Program-made: the position numbers and the translations under genes
From: Linyphia triangularis
Taxonomy: Eukaryota; Arthropoda; Arachnida; Araneae; Linyphiidae
Assembly (NCBI GenBank): GCA_963978545.1
Contig: OZ021731.1
Coordinates: 57,399,242 to 57,463,241 of the forward strand
DNA length: 64,000 nucleotides
Direction of reading: 5' to 3'
The notes under the pieces: model-generated
What the model was told of the DNA's origin: nothing
The model's database searches: none
What the model saw: only the letters and a program-made list of their open reading frames with translations
Shown here: in pieces, positions 25,326 through 36,450 of the stretch
Layout of the letters: each line of letters begins with the position of its first letter
Numbering within the stretch: position 1 is the first letter of the stretch

Positions 25326-25375
25326 GCAAACGAGTTCCTTCTTTTATTTGTCGTGTTCAAGAGGCCAGTTAAAAG
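25326..25375 (+). pseudogene. Partial second copy of the receptor TM1 exon end
   Basis: Read in the same frame as the true exon this encodes ANEFLLLFVVFKRPVK, against ANMFLMLLIVFKRPLR at the end of the 24295-24497 exon. The nucleotides TCGTGTTCAAGAGGCC are identical in both (24473-24488 and 25351-25366). The spacing to the donor GGTAA is the same and the phase-2 donor is kept. Differences are mostly silent or conservative. Upstream, an in-frame TAA at 25323-25325 stops the frame, so the first half of TM1 is missing or unrecognisable. An AG at 25325-25326 could serve as an acceptor, giving a 49-nt mini-exon. A duplicated and decayed exon is the simplest view; a rare alternative exon is possible. 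Confidence 0.65.
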
Positions 25376-26185
25376 GTAAACTCATTGAGACATTATCTAA
25401 GCCTTTCTATATTCGACACAGTAGCGAGATCTAGCCCATGCAGGTAGTATAGGAAAAAAGTGGGGTAAAACTTTCATGGTTATTTATCTGAAAAGATTCC
25501 CCGGATATTTTTATATATATTCTTATTATTTTTGTGGATAGACAATTCTCACTTGATTTAGTATTAATACAGGAAATAAAACTATCAAAATATAAAACCC
25601 AGGAATTTATGCAGAATTTCGAAAACGATCTCCCGATATTTTCTGAAAATCGCTGCTTTTAATATTTTTGTAATGATTAATCCAACCACTTAATTTATTA
25701 TTTTTAAGGTTACCATATTAGTTTTCTTATAATAAGCAGTACAATAAGAAAATAAAAATAATATATGCACTTTTTAAGTATTAGTTACGAGCTATAGAAG
25801 AACATAGGAAATAATTGGATACATAAAAAGACCAAAAAAGAATTTAATGAAACACACAATTAAAATAATTTACAATGTACTAAAATTTAGACTAGAAATG
25901 AAAAGAAAATAAATCACAGAAATATATAATAATGCTTAAGAAATAAAGCTGATGAATATTTAAATGCAATGAACTGTTTGCCCAACTTTAAATTAAACGG
26001 CAAAACAAAAAAAATTGCCTTCTCATACTCAGCGAAACAACCACCATAAAAAAGCTGAATAATTATCTAGGCAGGGGAAAAAAAATTCTTAAAATCTAGA
26101 AAAGTTTCGTTTAAAAGCCTCCCCAACCGAGAATTTAAATTTCTTTCTCAGCTACTGTTTCGCTTGCAAAACAAACAGTTCATAT

Positions 26186-26209
26186 ACCTTTGTTTCATTA
26201 AACAAAGGT
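26186..26209. promoter_or_regulatory. Inverted pair of SOX/TCF-like boxes (10-bp arms)
   Basis: ACCTTTGTTT and AAACAAAGGT face each other across a 4-base CATT centre, giving two inverted AACAAAG boxes of the SOX type. It lies in the receptor intron between TM1 and TM2. It may equally be a chance hairpin. Confidence 0.25.
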
Positions 26210-27151
26210 GTCTAACCGGAACTTTAAACAAAACGAATGATAAATAAAATTTAATCCTTAAGTAACCCAAAAAGATATTAATGCTACTGAAATAATTTCG
26301 CGGCTCAAGCGAATGCTCTTCATTCAAACAAAAGAATTAGCAAAATGTTCTAGTATAATCTCTTCAGATTACTTTAAAAATAAGTAGAAATTTATCTTTA
26401 TACGTTTGAAATAAATACCTAGAGAAAAGTTCGAATTTCCCTAATAACTTAAAATTAAGAAATTCAATCTCATTTATTTACACTGTCAAATTTAAGATGA
26501 ACAGTAATTTACAACGATTATAATCTATTACATTTTAGGAAGCCTAAGTTAAACGAGTTAGATTGTTATAATAATTGTTACTAACTGTACACATAACTTT
26601 TATTGTGATATATGAAGCCAGATTCGAAGCATGTAAAATTTCAGATATTTAATGAGTGAAGTATTGCTCTGTTAAGGCTGTCGACTTAATAACAAAGCTG
26701 CCAATTCAGAGGTGGTTTTTTTTTCCTTCTAAAAATGCTGTCAAGTTTGCAACTACCTATTGATGAGGTGCCGTCATAGTGACATGATATTCAAACCGCA
26801 ATTTCATGATTGAGAAACGAGCATTCAAAAAATATAAAAATTGTAAGAAACGATAAGACCGCATTGCAAGATTAGCATAGCTAGCCTAGCCTGACAATGC
26901 CACTTTCTTTCTCACATTAGAATCCTACTTTACTAAAGTTTCATTTTGAATAATTATGCTTATGGTTTCTAAAATCTCTTTAAAAAAAAAAAAATCTGAA
27001 CCTGGTTTATTACAACCTATGCAAGACTGAACAAGTGATAATTGCACTTAGATTATTAAAAATAAAATAAATTTGAATAGCTCTTGATGACCTCAGAAGC
27101 TATTCAACTCTACTAGCTACTGTCGTTCTAACGTAATATATGTTGTTGTAG

Positions 27152-27365
27152 GTGGTCCCAGGGACTATTGTTCCACCAGGGCCTCGTAGACTGCGGCAGA
27201 GCAAGTCTGCTTCTACTGTTGGGAGTAGGGGTTCTGTTCTGCCAACGCCTTCCCAAATGCAACATCATCGAGACTGCCTTCCTGTTGCTGGTAACGGTGT
27301 CTACAGTCAACATGCTCACCTCCGTCATCAATGACGCCTCTCTACTTCCGGACCAAGATTTTCAG
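27152..27365 (+). CDS. Seven-transmembrane receptor, exon with TM2 and TM3
   Basis: The acceptor is a T-rich tract ending GTAG at 27151. The first G completes the split arginine codon from the previous exon. The donor is GTAAAA after CAG, phase 0. It encodes 71 residues. TM2 is GLVDCGRASLLLLLGVGVLF, where the aspartate fits position 2.50. A short loop precedes Cys in LPKCN, which fits the conserved C3.25 of the extracellular disulfide. TM3 is ETAFLLLVTVSTVNMLTSVI. Counting from C3.25, the place of the DRY triad reads Asn-Asp-Ala, so the arginine used for G-protein coupling in most class A receptors is missing. Loop 2 continues SLLPDQDFQ. The frame is maintained with both neighbours. Confidence 0.9.
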
Positions 27366-28095
27366 GTAAAACTAGGTCATATTTTAGCTCAGGATATATA
27401 TTTCGTTTTGTCCGGCTTAAGATTTCTGTATTTGAAATTCTGGTATTAAAGAGGAGCACAGTACTCAGAGCGTTGGACAGTAGATAAATGTTAACTTTTT
27501 CAAAGCAACTTGTTAGTTAGAACATACAGATCCTTTAAAAATCAATCATTTGAAATGCTTCAAATGATAGTACAAAATTCTAAACATAGAAACTTAAATT
27601 AAGTTTTCGTCAGAATTCCAATTTTTCAGTGCTTTCTATGTCATCAAGTTAAGATCATAAATGGAACAATTATTTTTTTGAACAGCTTTACATCGAATAT
27701 AACATTTTTTACCAACTTTTAAGGCCTAGTACACATGAATAAATTTGTGCCGCATTCAACACCAGATCATGAAAGCAACCAGGTCCATTTCTGTGCGCCA
27801 CACAACACGATCAAGACAGAGCATCTACATAAGTAAACCCGTTTCAATCTTGCAACTCGATAGTCAGTATTTAAAAACGCGTCCTGATTACGGGATCAGA
27901 ACCTCCTACATTACTAAACTCCTCACCACTTCTCAATAAAATTACCAGATCAACAAACCCCACTAACCTCCTACATTCCTCCATTAGCATCCGCCTCAAC
28001 AACAGAGCCCGCACCACCATCACTACCACAACCAGAACAACCCTCATCCCAACCAACAAGAGAGTCCTTCTTCCGTGTCTCTCGATTCACCCCAG
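27366..28095. other. Receptor intron with C-rich, G-poor tract before the acceptor
   Basis: A short intron. From about 27880 to 28095 the plus strand is rich in C and A and nearly without G, ending in the acceptor CACCCCAG. It is an unusually long polypyrimidine-like lead-in. Open frames here are by-products of this bias. Confidence 0.6.
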
Positions 28096-28334
28096 TGCAT
28101 CATCTTCGGCCTCTTCATCATCTGGTTCGCCAGCTTTACCATCAACCTGGGACCCACCTTACTCAGCGGGGCACTCACCTCGTCCAGGGACACGGCGGGA
28201 CACGTGGACGCCTGTCCCATGGTGTACGGGCCCGTGGGACACTACGTGCTTAACGTGCTGTGGGTCACGGTGAACGTCATGTGCGCCGCGCTCACAGGAG
28301 TGCACCTGAGAAAGCTGTACCGGGACTTGACCAG
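28096..28334 (+). CDS. Seven-transmembrane receptor, exon with TM4, extracellular loop 2 and TM5
   Basis: The acceptor is CCCCAG at 28095 (phase 0) and the donor is GTAAGT at 28335 (phase 2). It encodes 79 residues. TM4 is CIIFGLFIIWFASFTINL. It is followed by GPTLLSGALTSSRD, and loop 2 contains a single Cys in HVDACPMVYGP that can pair with the TM3 cysteine. TM5 is YVLNVLWVTVNVMCAALTGV, followed by the basic HLRKLYRDLTR at the start of intracellular loop 3. GC content is far above the surrounding introns. The frame joins exactly to exons on either side. Confidence 0.92.
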
Positions 28335-28413
28335 GTAAGTAAAATTAAAATCAATACTAATTTTGAGATTTAGTTTAATATTGCTTCAAATCTAAACTTC
28401 GGTACTGTAACAG

Positions 28414-28544
28414 GTCTAACTTGGAGGCCGTTAGGATAGCAGGTCTGGTGACGACTATGATATCCGTGAGGTCGGATCCCCACGACTCTTCGTGTAACGA
28501 GTCTCAGCAGATCCAAAGCTACATTCATCGCCTGGAACAAGAAG
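28414..28544 (+). CDS. Seven-transmembrane receptor, intracellular loop 3 exon
   Basis: The acceptor is TGTAACAG at 28413, where the first G completes an arginine codon. The donor is GTATGT at 28545, phase 1. It encodes 43 residues of hydrophilic loop (SNLEAVRIAGLVTTMIS..., ending SYIHRLEQE) between TM5 and TM6. It contains Ser/Thr clusters and an acidic SDPHDSSCNESQQ stretch, plausible kinase or arrestin contact sites by analogy with the family. Introns on both sides are only 79 and 103 bp. Confidence 0.88.
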
Positions 28545-28647
28545 GTATGTAGCCTAGTCGGTCAAAACAAGAATGACCAATACTGACTATTCAGTCTCTT
28601 CTCGAGTAGTTTCTACATCATGTGTCCCATCTCCTTCCTTGTTGCAG

Positions 28648-28984
28648 GTATCCGGCGTGTGAAGAGCTTCGCTATCATCTTGGCCGCTTATGTTCTGTTC
28701 TGGGGCCCTCTTTTTACCCTCACCCTCATACAACCAGGCAGACCGGGATATGCCATCACCTACGAGATCACACTCCATGTGGCCTTCGTTCACGCTTTTG
28801 TCAACCCTACCCTCCTGCTGATGTTACATAGGGACCTGAGGAACGTGGCAGCTGACTTCCCATGCTGCGGGTCGTCATCGTCCACGTCCTGGAGCCCTAA
28901 TGACTGCAGCGGGGCGAACGGGGTGAGCCACCACGCACATCCCCCGGACATGGCCAGATCGTGCCGACTCAACAGGGGATACAT
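28648..28984 (+). CDS. Seven-transmembrane receptor, exon with TM6, TM7 and proximal tail
   Basis: The acceptor is CCTTGTTGCAG at 28647. It encodes the basic IRRVKS, then TM6 FAIILAAYVLFWGPLFTLTL, whose FWGP corresponds to the CWxP switch. A loop (IQPGRPGYAITYE) and TM7 ITLHVAFVHAFVNPTLLLML follow. The NPxxY motif reads NPTLL, so the tyrosine is replaced. Helix 8 is HRDLRNVA. The tail has a CCGSSSSTS cluster with cysteines that could be palmitoylated. The frame reaches ...NRGYM then TAA at 28986-28988, but that TAA lies inside a strong donor (ACAT, then GTAAGA at 28985). GC content collapses exactly there, so I take 28984 as the exon end (phase 2). An unspliced transcript would end at 28988. 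A second donor-like GGGTGAGC lies at 28922/28923. Confidence 0.88.
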
Positions 28985-31900
28985 GTAAGAACGTTTCTTT
29001 ATCTTCAAATAACAAGGGATTTTATTTTGAGAGATCATCTTTTGTTTCGATCTTCTTTTACTAAATTATTGTATGGTCATCTTTTGTCCCAATTTCACTT
29101 GACTGAAATATGCCAAATCATATACTATTTCGATTTTACTTGAATTGATGATTTCATGTGATCATCTTTTATTGGGTATAAAATTGGCAATTAGAAGCAG
29201 ATATTGTGTAGGGATTGGCACATTTAGTAATAAAAATATTGTCATTTTTGCATTATTTGGAAACAACGCATCGCCAATTTAACGATATTTGATTTCAGAG
29301 TCGCCAACTGGTGATTTGGCTTCCAAATGAAGTTGTCATGAATTACCATATTCCAAATCGCAATTCTGTTTTTTAGTCAAGTACACTCACCTTGCAACAC
29401 TTATATTGTAGGTTTTGAGAAAGTTGACCACTTTGTTAAGTACCTCAATCAAGTTGAGTGTAACAGTTAAAACAATTAAACATGAAATTAAGTTAACAAG
29501 TGCGACAAACTTTATAAATTTTAGTGACAAATTTTGATTCTATTTTTATAATTATAATTTTCTCTTCGGCAATTTTTTTAAAGATATAACTGTATTGTTA
29601 CACTGAAACAAAATACCTTTCAGTTTGTAGAGAGCTACTACTTATTTATTCATTTTAGTAAGCCAAAAAACTAGGGTAATTTTCCCTTTATAACCTTTTT
29701 TCATATACATATGCAACGAAAATAGTAATAATAATAATAATTCAGACACTTTAGTGTCTCGCATAAAAGAAAACAGCGGTGGATTCAAAAAGGAAGGAAC
29801 AAAAATAACAAATAGAATTGCAAGCAAACTAAATTCTGAGTAAGGTGTACGTTTTGAGAATTCGACTAGGAAAAGGCCCACTTCGGTTGTAATCATGGAA
29901 GCAAAGAAAGAAACTTATTCATGAAATTCTGCAGTGGTGCTTGTCCCCCTCCCATCCCCTCCTCTTATTCAAGAAGTAGAGATGGACAATCTACTCCCAA
30001 AAAAAAAAAAGATAGAATGTACCAGTCTGAAAAGATTGGATAGAACTAGAAAGAAAAAAAAAGACATTTGGCAGCTTAGAATTTTTGAATCGGACCGGGA
30101 TGAAATAAAGCGCCCAAAATTGGAGTCTCACATTTGTGCATCTAATAAAACAAAAAAGATACTACTGGGCAATTTTCTGGTTAACGCAAGGGATATTTTG
30201 GCTCTTTTTTCTAATCGTAAACAGATAAAAATTATAAAATTAAGATACATCTAATAATTATGTTTTTATTTTATATCATATTACTTGTTGACAAAGTTAT
30301 ATGGAAAAATAATTATTTTAACTAGGTCAAGTATGCATTTATATCGTCTGACGCACGGGACACGTTATAGCTATATAAAACAAAAGCATAATTGCTAGAT
30401 TCATAATAATTTCGGAATTCTAATTTGTTTACGAGTAGAAAAAAGAGCTAAAATGTCTCGTACTTACAGCAGAGAATTGCTCTGCTAATGATAAACTTTC
30501 ATTTAGAACCTACATAACGAACTTAATACAGTACTCAACATACATTTTTTGGGGAGGAGGGGAATGACAATAATTTTTGCATATCTACAGCCGTTAGCGA
30601 ACTACAATACAGCCAGCGCTAAAATAAAACAAAGTGATTTTCCATTGCAGGAAAAATGACAAGGGTACAACCAATTAGTCAAAAGAATCGATAAGGATGA
30701 TTAATAAGTTCCTTGCAACCAGGACTAAGTACAAGATTAGCAAGATTTGGAGACTGAGCATTTACATTTCCCTTGAACAACCACTAAAAGCTTTAATGGG
30801 TTAAAATTAATGGGATTCTCCAACACTAGGGCAACTCGTTGTCTTCTGACATCAGCTGTATATTTTTAAGTGAGACCCTTCGGTTAAAATTAGTCGTAAT
30901 ATTAGAATGGGTTAACGGATTTAAAGTATTTCAATCAATTTAAAAGTACGTTTTGTTTAGATCTTAAAAAATATTCCTCCGCTGCTTTAAAAACTAATGT
31001 AGTTCAATGTCTATCCTGCCCTTCTCCCCCAGATAGCATAGAAATTAACTGCATAAAAGTGATAAAAAAAAAATTCCGACCTGAACGCATAAAAAAAACC
31101 TTGTTTAATTGAAAAACTTACGAAATTGAAAAACATCTCTGAAGTAATTCTTTCAGACAGTTAACTATTGCTTAATGAGAATGAATGAGTATTTTTAGAA
31201 AGAAACTATTGCTCGTAAAGAGTAAGAAGCATATTCTCCTGGTTCCAATCTAATTGAAAACATTTCGAATGCTGTTTCTTTATACTTAAGCTGTTTTTTC
31301 CAATCTGTCAACTCTAAATGCTCTCAAAAAGTTGAAAAGAGCTATTATACATTAAAAGGTAGTTATTGCTTTCTGGTTGGGGTAAATTACCAGGGAAACT
31401 GATTAAAGGGAAATGGCGGAGGTTAAGAACCAAAAGTGAAAAGGCAAACAGAAAATTTAACATGACTTTGCAGTAAAAATCCCAATACTTTTAAAAAGTG
31501 AGGGCAAAACAGTCTTCTTTCGCTCCCCGTAATTCCCGCTAACGTTGGGAGGTAATATTCCACACTAAAACTTCCTTGGTTTTTACATAAAAGCCTACTT
31601 TCTAAAGACATTTAGGTAGTTTTGTAATTTTGTTTTAAAATAGGCAAAATGCTTCAAAAACAATTAAATTTCAACTTAAGCTCAAGCTTGAAAGTAAAAT
31701 GCACTGATACTTTATTGCATAACCGGCCTCTAATTTAATACCGAAACCATTTATTTGGTATGACAGAAACAATAAACTAAATTCATCATAAATGAATACG
31801 AATGATTTTCGGACAGGTACCATATAAAGAAAACTATTAACTCCCAAGTATCAAAAGCTTACTTTCAATGGATGTTTTGAAACCATTTAGTCTTCCTTTT

Positions 31901-32648
31901 AATTCATACTTTTTCGATAAAAAAGATGTACGATATAAGAAATGATGTTTAAGCCTAAGTATGCAAAAGGCCGTTGCCAACAAAATATCGATAAATCGGA
32001 ATTCCATATTTTTGACAATAGAACATTAATTCAACACAGCTATTTTTTTTAATCCTGTATTCCAAAAAGGAACATATCCAAATATTGATTTCAAAAACCT
32101 AAAATAACTTAACATGTGCTGCAATGTGTACTTTTAAAGATTGGTAGAACATAAGTTATTTCCATACTTATGTTATAAGAATTCTTTAATAATATATTTT
32201 TTACAAAATGATTTATACTTTCCTGATGAAGAGAAACTTTATGTTTTCTAAGAAATTTACTATCATTCGAATATTACGAGGCATAATAAATTAAGTTACA
32301 TGTAAATTAAAACAAAGAACCAAGGAATGCTGGTCGATAAATTCTTTAATTCAGTTGATTTCTACGAAGCATAAGAATTCCATTACTCAATTTTTACTCT
32401 CATTACCGATATGTAATATTAGGTAATGAGAGTATTACATTGCAGTAAAAAAAAATGGAAGTAGATTTAGTGTTTCGACGTTTTGAAAGGTCCCCGGTTC
32501 AACAAAAAGTTTGGAGGGGTTGGGGGAATAGTGTGCCTGAGCGTCTCTTAACAGCGTAACCCAAACAAAAATCGTGCTATATTCAAATTTGTTACATCGG
32601 TCAGTTGCACCCACAAGACGTACATGACATAAAGGTTTTCGTCAAAAC

Positions 32649-32661
32649 CGCGCATGCGCAG
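32649..32661. promoter_or_regulatory. NRF1-like site CGCGCATGCGCAG
   Basis: CGCGCATGCGCAG contains the palindromic GCGCATGCGC core bound by NRF1 (Ewg in flies). CpG-rich words of this kind are rare in such AT-rich DNA. A related GCATGCGCAACAG occurs at about 46989. An intronic promoter or enhancer is possible but unproven. Confidence 0.3.
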
Positions 32662-34104
32662 AAGGAAAAAAAAATTCCAAAACTATTGAGAAATATAGGT
32701 TTTTCAGCAATTAAATCGTTCAAAAAACGACTTTGATGTAAACTGTTAAAATAAATATGCACAATTTTAAATCTATATTTTGCAATACATTTCGATAAGC
32801 TAGTTAATTTTACTCTCGTAGTTAATTTTAAAAATACAAAATTTTAATTGTCTTGTTTAACACTTCACGCTACTGTCATTAAATTAAAATAAATTTAATG
32901 TGAATCAAGGACAAGATACGCAATTTTATATTTTAATCGTATATATTATTTTAAAACGGAGTTTTGGACTCAGCGTGGCAATGATCCTCTCCTGAAGTAC
33001 TTTAAATTACACGAAATAATGTACCACTTTTTTGAAAACTTAGTTCTCCGCTTTTTTTCCCTGTAGTTTCCCCTCATATATTTTATTGAACGGGCACAAG
33101 AATTGGAGTTTATATGTCTAAATATTTGATGCTAAATATTGTATTAAAACTCATTTCTAACTGAAATTTACCAAGAAAGCAAGTGTAATTTCTGTTAAGT
33201 CTTTTGCATTTACGAATTTCATAAGAATTTCTGTCTCAAATGTAGGAAATACAGCGCAACAACCACGTTAAATGTTAATTTGGCGTCCTTCCGTGAAATA
33301 GTCGCCGCTATGTCTTATTTATCATACAAACTATTCTTTCACTCAAATTTTGCTGACAAAGCAGATTGTTGACTGTCAGAATTGTCAAACATCTTTTTAT
33401 GGCTACGTCTCGGAATAAACATTCGATTTCCCCCCCCCCCCCCTTTCCCTTTTGTATGAAATGAAATAACTTCAAGCAATGATAAATGGAATGTGTCAAC
33501 AAAGTTACTTTTATTCTTTGTAACTCTTTTTTAAATATTTTTAAAAGGAACGGAACTCTATTTTAGTTGATTCTAAAGACTGTGAAATATGCAAAAAGCA
33601 TATTAAAAAGTTGTTTTTCTACTTCAGTAACACTTAAAAAATTGGGGAGGATAACTATTTTTATTTATAAGGAAATTAAAATAACATGCAATGAAATAAC
33701 TTTACAGTATACTGGTGCCTCCTTTGTTTTGTATGTATCAAATAATAGAATACTTTCTTTACACTTCTATGCAGACTGTGAGTTTACTTAAATTTTGAGT
33801 AATTTTATGTTGTACTAGCCTTTATCTGGACAGAATTACATTAAGTTTCAAAGCAATAAGATGTATATTTTTATCATGCCTAGCAGTCACCAATGACAAA
33901 TCTATTGACATCATTAGACAATCACTAGATTAAAGAAATACTAATATTACAGAAATGAACAAGACATCCCTTTTATAACAAGATGTCATTCTAATGAATG
34001 GCATTGAATATATTATTTTACATAATCTTTCAGCTACAACTCTGAATTTCTTTCTGTGTATGCAACCACAGAGAATTCAAAGAAATAATTTCTACAGAAT
34101 TCAT

Positions 34105-34110
<6 letters not shown>

Positions 34111-34194
<84 letters not shown>
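34111..34194. repeat. TA dinucleotide microsatellite, about 84 bp
   Basis: Uninterrupted alternating A and T. It produces artificial Tyr-Ile frames on both strands that are not genes. Length is probably polymorphic. Confidence 0.97.
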
Positions 34195-34197
<3 letters not shown>

Positions 34198-34414
34198 AAT
34201 ATTAATTAAATCTTTTAAATTTATGATCAAAATAAACTCTTTTTGAAAAAAAAATTAAAAAATGGGTTTTTTTTATCTTATTTCTTTATAAAAAAAAATC
34301 AACAAGATAATATTTTTAAGTACATACAAGAACTTTTCTGGGCACACACTGGTCGAAGTCTAAGCAACAATATTTCAAATTACATACCTCAAACTAACAA
34401 CACACTTTCCCTAG

Positions 34415-34811
34415 GGAAACGACCATCTGACAACAACTGCAAGCACGGGACGACAGCACCGTGTACTCCACAGCAGCCCACTTCGACGATGCGTCGCTTC
34501 CCGTGGTTCCACCTCCGCCGCCTCCACGATCTAGCGCCAGTTCACCCGCTTCCTATCGCCACCACCACGAACAACGCCACTTTCACCACGAAGAGGAGCA
34601 TCACCATCATCCCACTATGACCAGCGCCCACCTTCTGCACCCAGGACAAATTGAAGACAGCGAGGATACTGCCAGTAGCGTAGATCCAGAAGGTCCGATC
34701 CAGTCTTATCAGATATTACAGTGGGAAGCTTCACAACAGCAACCACCAGATTATGCAACCAGCAGCAAGCATGCATCTAATGGAGACATGTCTGCTGTGA
34801 TCATGCATTAG
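34415..34811 (+). CDS. Terminal exon encoding the receptor's cytoplasmic tail (two possible endings)
   Basis: The acceptor CACACTTTCCCTAG ends at 34414. Joined to the donor at 28984, the split codon is ATG and the peptide reads ...NRGYMETTI before TGA at 34428-34430. The ETTI end would fit a class I PDZ ligand. The same frame then stays open for 126 codons to TAG at 34809-34811. It encodes DDSTVYSTAAHFDDASLPVV, six prolines, a His/Glu-rich block, an acidic EDSEDTASSVDPEG, a Gln-rich part and the end GDMSAVIMH. A second AG at 34455-34456 is also in phase (split codon ATC) and would skip the TGA, though its upstream tract is poor. So the long tail is reached by that acceptor, by stop-codon readthrough, or not at all. 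Alternatively this is the last exon of another plus-strand gene. The protein-like composition favours real coding sequence. Confidence 0.6.
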
Positions 34812-36450
34812 AGATATGTTCTCGCTAGCAGTAAACAACCAGTAAAGGACACGTCAATCAGTTGGTGATATTCCCACTAAATGGCTCCCTAAAGTTTTAT
34901 TTCTATATGACCAGACAACACTTTTGGTGCTTTTCTGTTTACTCCCAGTCAAGGAAATGCTAACTTAATGCAAAACTTACAAGTCCCCTGAGCCAATCTC
35001 ACAAAAGGGACAAATCGAGCTGGAACAAAAATTTTATATTTCATGGCCATAAAAAAAAAGATGAACACCAGACCAAAATAAAATTACTTATTCCCTTTTT
35101 TTTTTTTTTTTTTTTATTGCATTAGATCCTGCAGAAGGAAGTGGCATCAAAACATCATGCAAGGTGATTCCAATTAATGCAGTGCAAATATGCATCTAAC
35201 AGAGATGAATCTGCTGTGCACAAGAAATTAATTCCTGCTATGGCATTTTCCTTAGCAACAATCAATAAATGATAAGTTCCAATATGCAGGTGATACATAA
35301 AAGTACATTTTTAAAAGTGTTCAAGTTCAAGAGTGAAGAGTTTGTGACTTTCATCTTATAAGTTACTAATCTGAAGCAAGTATGTGTAGTCGCTTTTGAA
35401 ATCCAACAACTGGTGATACATTCTTGTTGAAAAGTTGCAAAGCAGGACTCAAAGATGAAAGATGAGTTCTAAACTAATGGTGATACTCCTAATGCCACCA
35501 TAACAAATTGTACAACTTCCCAATCACAAGGGAGAAACTGCATAACACAAATAACATGATGCAATAGCATACCAATCGAGATACCTGATTCATCAGGATA
35601 TAAAAAAAAACTATGTATTTGCAGTTACTAAGAGAAGCACTCATTCCCACTGATATACAAGAATGGGTTTTAGGGAGTCAAGAATCGGTCTGGAAAACCG
35701 AGAAGGGAATGGTCTGGGATCCAAAAAGCCCCTCCTCTGATTCCTAGAAGCTTAACAGAAAATGTTACATTGAAAAGTTTACCTTTACATGGAGGATACC
35801 CTCTTCTTGTTCAACTCATTTTGGATGCAAGTAACTATGGTGAAAGGAAATGGTAAGACTGTATAATCTCAACCTTATAGCTTCTTGAAGACTGGTGCAA
35901 ATTGCAGCTGGCTTTGATCCTGTTTCAACAGCACATAACGAACTTCCATCTAATTTACACTATACTTACATGTGACTTCATCCTATGTGATTATTCAACA
36001 CAAAATAACTTACTGGTGATTACTACCACTTAGCAATATATAGACAAACTTTCTGAGTAGATTCTCGAGATCTACCAAAGGACCATTATGTTCTTTGCAA
36101 TTAAGATATTGTTGTTATTTAAGAGACCTTTTGGAATATGCACAAACACAGTGAGCACAAACCTGCTCTGATTTGCTTTATAGTGTTGAATTACAATTTC
36201 CTTGTAAAAAAACCAAAGAAAAAGCTACAAATCTGTTTAGAATATGCTTCTTAAAAGAGTTAGAGTGTGTAATTTTACTTCTGGTAATCTACTTTGAAAC
36301 TAGAGGCCTGCTTTCATACCAGTTCCAGCGTTATTCTTGTTAAAAGAAAAGTTTAATAACCATATTACAGTGCATGTTTACCAAGCCCGTTCTTGGAATG
36401 GCCAAAAGAACATTTTCAGAATATCATAAATAATAATTAAAAGGTAAATA
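34812..36450 (+). other. Probable 3' untranslated region of the receptor transcript
   Basis: After the TAG at 34811 the DNA is less homopolymer-rich than typical intron here and has no open frame of note. A first AATAAA is at 35077-35082, shortly before a T-rich tract at 35097-35116. Others occur near 35262 and 36445. Where the transcript really ends cannot be told from sequence. Confidence 0.35.
35077..35082 (+). terminator. Candidate polyadenylation signal AATAAA
   Basis: AATAAA 266 bp after the tail exon's stop codon, followed within 15-35 bp by a long T-rich tract that could act as the downstream element. The hexamer is common in AT-rich DNA, so this is only a candidate. Confidence 0.3.

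Larger units (their letters stand above)
28985..34414. other. Inferred receptor intron, AT-rich
   Basis: From the donor at 28985 to the acceptor CACACTTTCCCTAG ending at 34414. No coding exon was recognised inside. It holds an NRF1-like site (32649-32661), an 11-bp inverted repeat around 32400-32435 (CTCTCATTACC and GGTAATGAGAG), 14 C at 33430-33443, and a long TA microsatellite at 34111-34194. The intron reading depends on the tail exon belonging to this gene. Confidence 0.5.

Noticed and set aside
27128..27334. Two open frames overlapping the TM2-TM3 exon, one on each strand
   Set aside because: Shadows of the receptor exon. The frame with TM2 and TM3 is the one that joins its neighbours.
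28587..29038. Minus-strand and alternate-frame ORFs over the TM6-TM7 exon
   Set aside because: Antisense or frame shadows of the GC-rich receptor exon.
33994..34209. Tyr-Ile repeat protein
   Set aside because: Translation of the TA microsatellite at 34111-34194.
34243..34620. 125-codon plus-strand frame overlapping the tail exon
   Set aside because: It overlaps the tail in another frame, begins in AT-rich intron and ends mid-exon. The other frame is longer, more protein-like and in phase with the receptor.
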